The translations under genes and the position numbers were made by a program. A stretch of DNA of 10,726 bases, taken from JBFMAE01 sp040756085. Its GTDB lineage: Bacteria; Desulfobacterota; BSN033; UBA1163. This document shows, piece after piece, positions 7,046 to 10,726 of the stretch. Numbering within the stretch: the first letter of the stretch is position 1; each line of letters opens with the position of its first letter. The stretch is from NCBI GenBank assembly GCA_040756085.1, contig JBFMAE010000307.1, positions 1-10,726 of the forward strand, in the 5' to 3' direction. The notes under the pieces were generated by a model that made no database searches, was not told the DNA's origin, and saw only the letters and a program-made list of their open reading frames with translations.

Positions 7046-8305
7046 TCAATCCAGAATGATCTTCGATTTGAAGGTTTCTAAGAGATCACTCATCGGGATT
7101 TCTTCCTGGGATTTATCCTCCATATTCCTCAGAACCGCCCTACCCTTCTTTAATTCTTCCTCACCCAGAATCAGGACATATCGTGCCTTCAATTTATCCG
7201 CTCTTCGCATCTGACTCTTCAGGCTTTTTCCCCCATAGTCCAACTCGGCCCGAATCCCCAGGAGGTGAAGTTGATTGACCAATCGGTACGCTTTGCTCTT
7301 GGTTTCATCGCCCAAAGAAGCAATGAAGAGGTCCGGATATTGGATAAATTCCTTCTCCTTCGGCAGTAAGGAAATCAGCCTCTCCATCCCGATAGCAAAA
7401 CCGATTCCCGGAACATCGAGTCCCCCGATTTCCTGAAAGAGATTGTCATACCGTCCTCCGCCTGTCACCGCATTCTGGGAACCCAACTGGTAGGAAACGA
7501 CCTCAAAGGCGGTCCGTGTGTAATAATCGAGTCCCCTCACCATTCTGGGGTTCAGGACATAAGTGAGGTCCGCCATCTCAAGATATTTCTTTACTCTATC
7601 AAAATGGCTCTGACATTCTGGGCAGATATAGTCAATCACTTGAGGGGCGTTGACAATCGCCTCCTGGCAGGTTTCCACCTTGCAATCAAAGATCCGTAGC
7701 GGATTGGTGTGAAGCTTTCTCTGGCAATCTTCACAGAGTTGAAACGACTTCTTCGTTAAAAATTTTTCCAGTTCTTCCCGATACCGGGGCCGGCAGGCAC
7801 GACAACCGAGAGAATTGATCTGAAGTTCGAGCTTATCGAGCCCTACCCTTTTTAGAAAATGAATGAGCATGAGGATGACCTCGGCATCCACCATGGGGTT
7901 CTCCACACCAAAGACCTCTGCGTCGATTTGATAGAATTGCCGATAACGGCCCTTCTGGGGCCTTTCATAACGGAACATCGGGCCGATGCAATAAAGTTTT
8001 GCCACCGGATCGAAAGAGTAGATCTGATGTTCCAAATAGGCCCGTGCCATGGAGGCGGTGGCCTCTGGACGAAGGGTCAGGGAGTTGCCACTCCGGTCAG
8101 TGAAGGTATACATCTCCTTCTCGACAATGTCTGTCGCTTCGCCGATGCCCCGAGAGAAAAGTTCTGTCCGTTCGATGATGGGAATGCGAATCTCTGAGAA
8201 ACCAAACCCCTCAAATACCTCCCGGGAGACGGACTCGACAAACTGCCATTTCCCCACTTCTTCGGGAAGGATATCGTTGAACCCACGAATCGCTTTGATC
8301 TCCAT
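7046..8305 (-). CDS. hisS: Histidyl-tRNA synthetase
   Basis: The class II synthetase that charges tRNA-His with histidine. I chose ATG at 8303-8305 (419 residues), which begins MEIKAIRGFNDILP as the family does and has AAGGA 8-9 bases before it. A further in-frame ATG at 8375-8377 would add 24 residues unlike the family and would lie upstream of the predicted -10 box. Motif 2 is MFRYERPQKGRYRQFYQIDAE (110-130). The histidine-specific segment VRGLDYYTRTAFE is at 256-268, GGGRYDNL at 282-289, and motif 3 GIGFAIGMERL at 300-310. The anticodon-binding domain is ~325-419. The insertion domain carries cysteines at 168/171, 191/194, 208, 213 and 228/231, a pattern known in many HisRS of this type and perhaps metal-binding. 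The length is normal and no residue I know as essential is missing. Confidence 0.97.
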   Translation of the reverse strand: MEIKAIRGFNDILPEEVGKWQFVESVSREVFEGFGFSEIRIPIIERTELFSRGIGEATDIVEKEMYTFTDRSGNSLTLRPEATASMARAYLEHQIYSFDPVAKLYCIGPMFRYERPQKGRYRQFYQIDAEVFGVENPMVDAEVILMLIHFLKRVGLDKLELQINSLGCRACRPRYREELEKFLTKKSFQLCEDCQRKLHTNPLRIFDCKVETCQEAIVNAPQVIDYICPECQSHFDRVKKYLEMADLTYVLNPRMVRGLDYYTRTAFEVVSYQLGSQNAVTGGGRYDNLFQEIGGLDVPGIGFAIGMERLISLLPKEKEFIQYPDLFIASLGDETKSKAYRLVNQLHLLGIRAELDYGGKSLKSQMRRADKLKARYVLILGEEELKKGRAVLRNMEDKSQEEIPMSDLLETFKSKIILD

Positions 8306-8361
8306 ATAATCGTTCCTTAGATGACTACCTCTATAAATGTAGCGCTCCCACGTTTTTAAAT

Positions 8362-8390
8362 AATTTATCTTATCCACCCCAAAAAGTCAA
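8362..8390 (-). promoter_or_regulatory. Sigma-70-type promoter of hisS
   Basis: On the minus strand TTGACT (8385-8390) is followed by 17 bases and TAAATT (8362-8367). The -35 box is 5 of 6 to consensus and the -10 box 4 of 6. Transcription would start near 8355, leaving a leader of about 50 bases before ATG 8305. This supports the shorter start of hisS. Confidence 0.55.
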
Positions 8391-8401
8391 AAATCATTAT
8401 T

Positions 8402-8434
8402 CCCCTCTCCCTCATCCCGCATAGGGGAGAGGGG
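8402..8434. repeat. G/C-rich inverted repeat (CCCCTCTCCC / GGGAGAGGGG)
   Basis: Two exact 10-base arms (8402-8411 and 8425-8434) enclose a 13-base loop. It lies upstream of the hisS promoter and upstream of the mutase gene, so it is not at the end of either divergent gene. There is no T-run after it on the + strand. It resembles REP-like intergenic repeats seen in many genomes rather than a terminator. Confidence 0.55.
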
Positions 8435-8494
8435 AAAATAAGTAATCGAAATGGTTGATTCTTGGGAAAATTTAAGATAATTATTAATTATTAT

Positions 8495-8566
8495 CGAATA
8501 ATACGAATGGAGACGAATTTAATGAATCAAAAAAATATTCGTATTTGAATTATTCGCTATCATTCG
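8495..8566. repeat. AT-rich inverted repeat built from CGAAT/ATTCG units
   Basis: CGAAT occurs at 8495, 8504 and 8514, and its complement ATTCG at 8537, 8552 and 8562. CGAATAAT (8495-8502) pairs with 8549-8556 and ACGAAT (8503-8508) with 8537-8542, leaving a 6-base bulge and a 28-base loop. It lies between any promoter near 8455-8490 and the mutase ribosome site, so it would be in the leader. It could be a mobile intergenic repeat or a binding site array. Confidence 0.45.
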
Positions 8567-8600
8567 ATCTATTTGTCATCTAATATTTAGAGGAGAACCA

Positions 8601-9974
8601 ATGCAGATCAATCCACAGATTTTCAGAGAGTACGATATCCGAGGAGTGGTTGATAAGGATCTGACACCTGAGATTGTCAGAAAACTGGGACAGGGATTTG
8701 GAACACATATGATCCATTCAGGTCGAAAGGAACTGGTGGTCGGCAGGGATGGAAGGCTCAGTTCAAAGGCCTTTTGCGATGTTTTGATCGAAGGCCTGCT
8801 CTCCACAGGATGTACCCTCGTCGATATCGGCCTCTGCCCAACACCGGTCTATTATTTTTCCCTCTTCAATCTGAAAAAAGATGGAGGAATGATGGTCACC
8901 GGAAGTCATAATCCCCCGGAGTTCAATGGATTTAAGGTTTCGGTTGGAAAAAGTACTATTTTTGGAGAGGAAATACAGAATCTAAGACGATTGATTGAAA
9001 GGGGAGAGTTCTCCACCGGCAGGGGGAACCTTTCTAAAGAAGAGAGCATCCATCCCTATCAACAATATATCAAGAAGAACATTCGCCTCGAAAAAAAGAT
9101 GAGGGTGGCGATCGATGCAGGAAATGGAACCGCAGGGGTTGTGGCCGCACCGCTTCTCAGGGAATTAGGCTGTGAGGTAGAAGAACTCTATTGTGAAATC
9201 GATGGCCGATTTCCAAACCACTTCCCAGATCCCACCATCTCCGGGAATTTGAAAGATTTGACGGATCGGGTCAAGAAGACCTGTGCCGATGTAGGAATTG
9301 GTTATGACGGAGACGGGGATCGTATTGGCGTGGTGGATGATATGGGAAATATCATCTGGGGCGATCAATTGATGATCCTATTTTCCAGAGAGATATTAAA
9401 GTCTAAAAAGGGAGCCACTTTCGTTGGTGAGGTAAAATGTTCCCAGAATTTATTTAATGACATTGAGAAACATGGCGGAAAGGCGATCATGTGGAGAACG
9501 GGCCATTCCTTGATCAAGGAGAAGATGAGAGAAGAGAAGGCTGTTTTAGGCGGGGAGATGAGTGGGCATATCTTTTTTGCGGATCGATATTTCGGTTACG
9601 ACGATGCCATCTATGCCTCCTGTCGTTTGATCGAACTCCTATCAAAAACCGATAAAAAATTATCCAAGCTTCTCGAAGATATTCCAAAAACTTTCATCAC
9701 TCCAGAGATTCGAGTCGATTGTCCGGATGAGATCAAATTTAAAGTCGTGGAAAAGGTAAAAGAAGAATTGAGAAAAGACCATCCGGTCATCGATGTCGAT
9801 GGGGTGAGAGCCCAGTTTGGAGATGGATGGGGGTTGGTGAGGGCTTCAAATACTCAACCGGCGCTGGTGCTCAGATTTGAGGCTTTGAGTGAAGGAAGAT
9901 TAAATGAGATCAAACATCTCGTTGAGGAAATGGTCCGATCTGCTACTACCACCCTGATGGAGAAAAAATCTTAA
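8601..9974 (+). CDS. manB: Phosphomannomutase/phosphoglucomutase
   Basis: A 457-residue alpha-D-phosphohexomutase that interconverts hexose 6-phosphate and hexose 1-phosphate (mannose and/or glucose), feeding nucleotide-sugar synthesis for envelope polysaccharides. It starts at ATG 8601, 5 bases after AGAGGAG (8589-8595). The N-terminal FREYDIRG (8-15) is typical of the PMM/PGM branch. The phosphoserine loop TGSHNP is at 100-105 with catalytic S102. The metal-binding loop DGDGDR is at 236-241, the sugar-binding loop GGEMSGH at 317-323, and the phosphate-binding loop RASNTQP at 414-420. All four domains are present at normal length. GGEMSGH is the form found in AlgC-like dual-specificity enzymes, so I favour PMM/PGM over the phosphoglucosamine branch (GlmM, which usually has GGEQSGH). 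It diverges from hisS; uppP follows 75 bases after its stop. Confidence 0.93.
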   Translation: MQINPQIFREYDIRGVVDKDLTPEIVRKLGQGFGTHMIHSGRKELVVGRDGRLSSKAFCDVLIEGLLSTGCTLVDIGLCPTPVYYFSLFNLKKDGGMMVTGSHNPPEFNGFKVSVGKSTIFGEEIQNLRRLIERGEFSTGRGNLSKEESIHPYQQYIKKNIRLEKKMRVAIDAGNGTAGVVAAPLLRELGCEVEELYCEIDGRFPNHFPDPTISGNLKDLTDRVKKTCADVGIGYDGDGDRIGVVDDMGNIIWGDQLMILFSREILKSKKGATFVGEVKCSQNLFNDIEKHGGKAIMWRTGHSLIKEKMREEKAVLGGEMSGHIFFADRYFGYDDAIYASCRLIELLSKTDKKLSKLLEDIPKTFITPEIRVDCPDEIKFKVVEKVKEELRKDHPVIDVDGVRAQFGDGWGLVRASNTQPALVLRFEALSEGRLNEIKHLVEEMVRSATTTLMEKKS

Positions 9975-10016
9975 ATCCGAAGCACCTGCCTGCGGTAGGC
10001 AAGGATTTCGGATTTT
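9973..10016 (+). terminator. Hairpin after the mutase gene, possible terminator or REP-like repeat
   Basis: AAATCCGAA (9973-9981), overlapping the stop codon, pairs with TTCGGATTT (10007-10015). Inside it TGCCT and AGGCA form a second stem around GCGGT. Only four T residues end the structure, so termination would be weak. The inner part resembles palindromic intergenic repeats seen in many uncultivated bacteria. Confidence 0.45.
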
Positions 10017-10036
10017 AACTCCATTGTGCTGAAGTT

Positions 10037-10052
10037 AAGGAGAATATAAATT
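10037..10052 (+). promoter_or_regulatory. Ribosome site and ATT start of uppP
   Basis: AAGGAG (10037-10042) lies 7 bases before ATT 10050-10052. The codon just before ATT in the same frame is TAA (10047-10049), so the protein cannot start upstream. The first in-frame ATG lies ~47 codons in, after the catalytic motif. ATT therefore decides the start. Confidence 0.6.
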
Positions 10053-10726
10053 AATCTTTTTCAGGCGATCTTTCTTGGAATAATTCAGGGGCTGACGGAA
10101 TTCCTGCCTATCAGTAGCTCTGGCCATCTCGTCTTTTTCCAATCGCTGTTCGGGATAGAAGAACCACAGCTCTTCTTCGACATCATGCTCCATTTAGGAA
10201 CCCTCCTCGCGGTGGTGGTCTATTTCCGAACCGATATCTGGAAGATCATTCAAGGGTTAGACGCAATATTAAAAAGAGAAGAGAAAAACCTGGAGGGAAT
10301 AAAACTCCTTTTCTGGATCATCCTCGCTACCCTTCCTACCGGACTCATGGGAGTCCTCTTGAAGGACTGGTTTGAATCCTTCTTCTCCAAACCCAGGATG
10401 GTGGGAGTCATGCTCCTTATCACAGGCCTGATGCTCTGGCTGACCCGCTGGACAAAAAAGGAGGGAAAAAACATTAAGGAAATGAAATGGGTCGATGCAA
10501 TCCTCATTGGAACAGCTCAAGGATTGGCCATCATCCCCGGAATTTCCCGGTCTGGGGCGACCATATCTACAGGACTTTTTTGCGGTCTTGATCGGGAACC
10601 TTCTGGAAGGTTCTCTTTTCTCCTTTCCATCCCAGCGATCCTCGGGGCAACACTATTAGAATTTGGAAAAGTCAATCTTGAATCAAGTCTCTGGACGATC
10701 TTAATAGGCACTGCCACCGCCTTTGG
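10050..10726 (+). CDS. uppP: Undecaprenyl-diphosphatase UppP (BacA), 3' end outside window
   Basis: A polytopic membrane enzyme that dephosphorylates undecaprenyl pyrophosphate to recycle the lipid carrier for peptidoglycan and polysaccharide export. The frame is open from ATT 10050 to the window edge (225 codons plus two bases, of an expected ~260-280). With Met at the start, the N-terminus NLFQAIFLGIIQGLTEFLP matches the family exactly in register. The (E/Q)xxxE motif is Q13-E17, followed by ISSSGH (21-26). The second signature PGISRSGAT falls at about residues 166-174. Several hydrophobic helices are visible between and after. The start codon appears to be ATT (see the ribosome-site entry). 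It follows a mutase that makes polysaccharide precursors, so both serve the envelope, though a hairpin separates them. Identification is secure; only the start is unusual. Confidence 0.93.
   Translation, partial: MNLFQAIFLGIIQGLTEFLPISSSGHLVFFQSLFGIEEPQLFFDIMLHLGTLLAVVVYFRTDIWKIIQGLDAILKREEKNLEGIKLLFWIILATLPTGLMGVLLKDWFESFFSKPRMVGVMLLITGLMLWLTRWTKKEGKNIKEMKWVDAILIGTAQGLAIIPGISRSGATISTGLFCGLDREPSGRFSFLLSIPAILGATLLEFGKVNLESSLWTILIGTATAF

Noticed and set aside
8306..8377. 24-residue N-terminal extension of hisS from ATG 8377
   Set aside because: The extension does not resemble HisRS, contains the predicted -10 box, and ATG 8305 has its own ribosome site.
1..10726. CRISPR array
   Set aside because: No regularly spaced direct repeats of 20-40 bases are present.

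Overview
The window reads as bacterial chromosome from a Gram-negative organism. The evidence is envelope proteins with signal peptides, one of them a likely outer-membrane beta-barrel. The style (AGA/AGG-rich genes, strong GGAGG ribosome sites, genes that resemble those of uncultivated deltaproteobacterial lineages) suggests Desulfobacterota or a neighbour, but this is a weak inference and no gene here fixes the taxonomy.

Left part (1-4940, + strand): a tight five-gene operon. It holds the 3' end of a secreted beta-rich protein, a two-domain periplasmic Ig-fold protein resembling a pilus chaperone, a 931-residue usher-like protein (two Ig-like domains, a barrel-like middle, two carboxypeptidase-regulatory-like domains), and two small secreted proteins. 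The partial first protein and the two last ones share a motif pattern, so they look like paralogous subunits. Together this looks like a divergent chaperone-usher-type surface-fibre or secretion system. It is the most interesting part of the window.

Middle (4941-6949): a 471-base stretch without a recognisable gene, then an excisionase-type HTH gene whose ribosome site lies inside a perfect palindrome, overlapping a tyrosine-recombinase gene. The integrase has a 2-base frameshift just before its catalytic tyrosine, and the missing C-terminus is intact in another frame. It abuts the 3' end of tRNA-Gln(CUG), the expected attachment site. This is one end of an integrated element, probably immobilised; whether the fibre operon is its cargo cannot be decided from this window.

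Right part (6950-10726): conserved chromosomal genes. hisS lies on the - strand with a visible promoter. Divergent from it is a phosphomannomutase/phosphoglucomutase, followed by a hairpin and then the start of uppP. The uppP frame has a stop directly before an ATT codon that sits at ideal distance from a ribosome site, so uppP appears to start with AUU. The last two genes serve envelope sugar and lipid-carrier metabolism.
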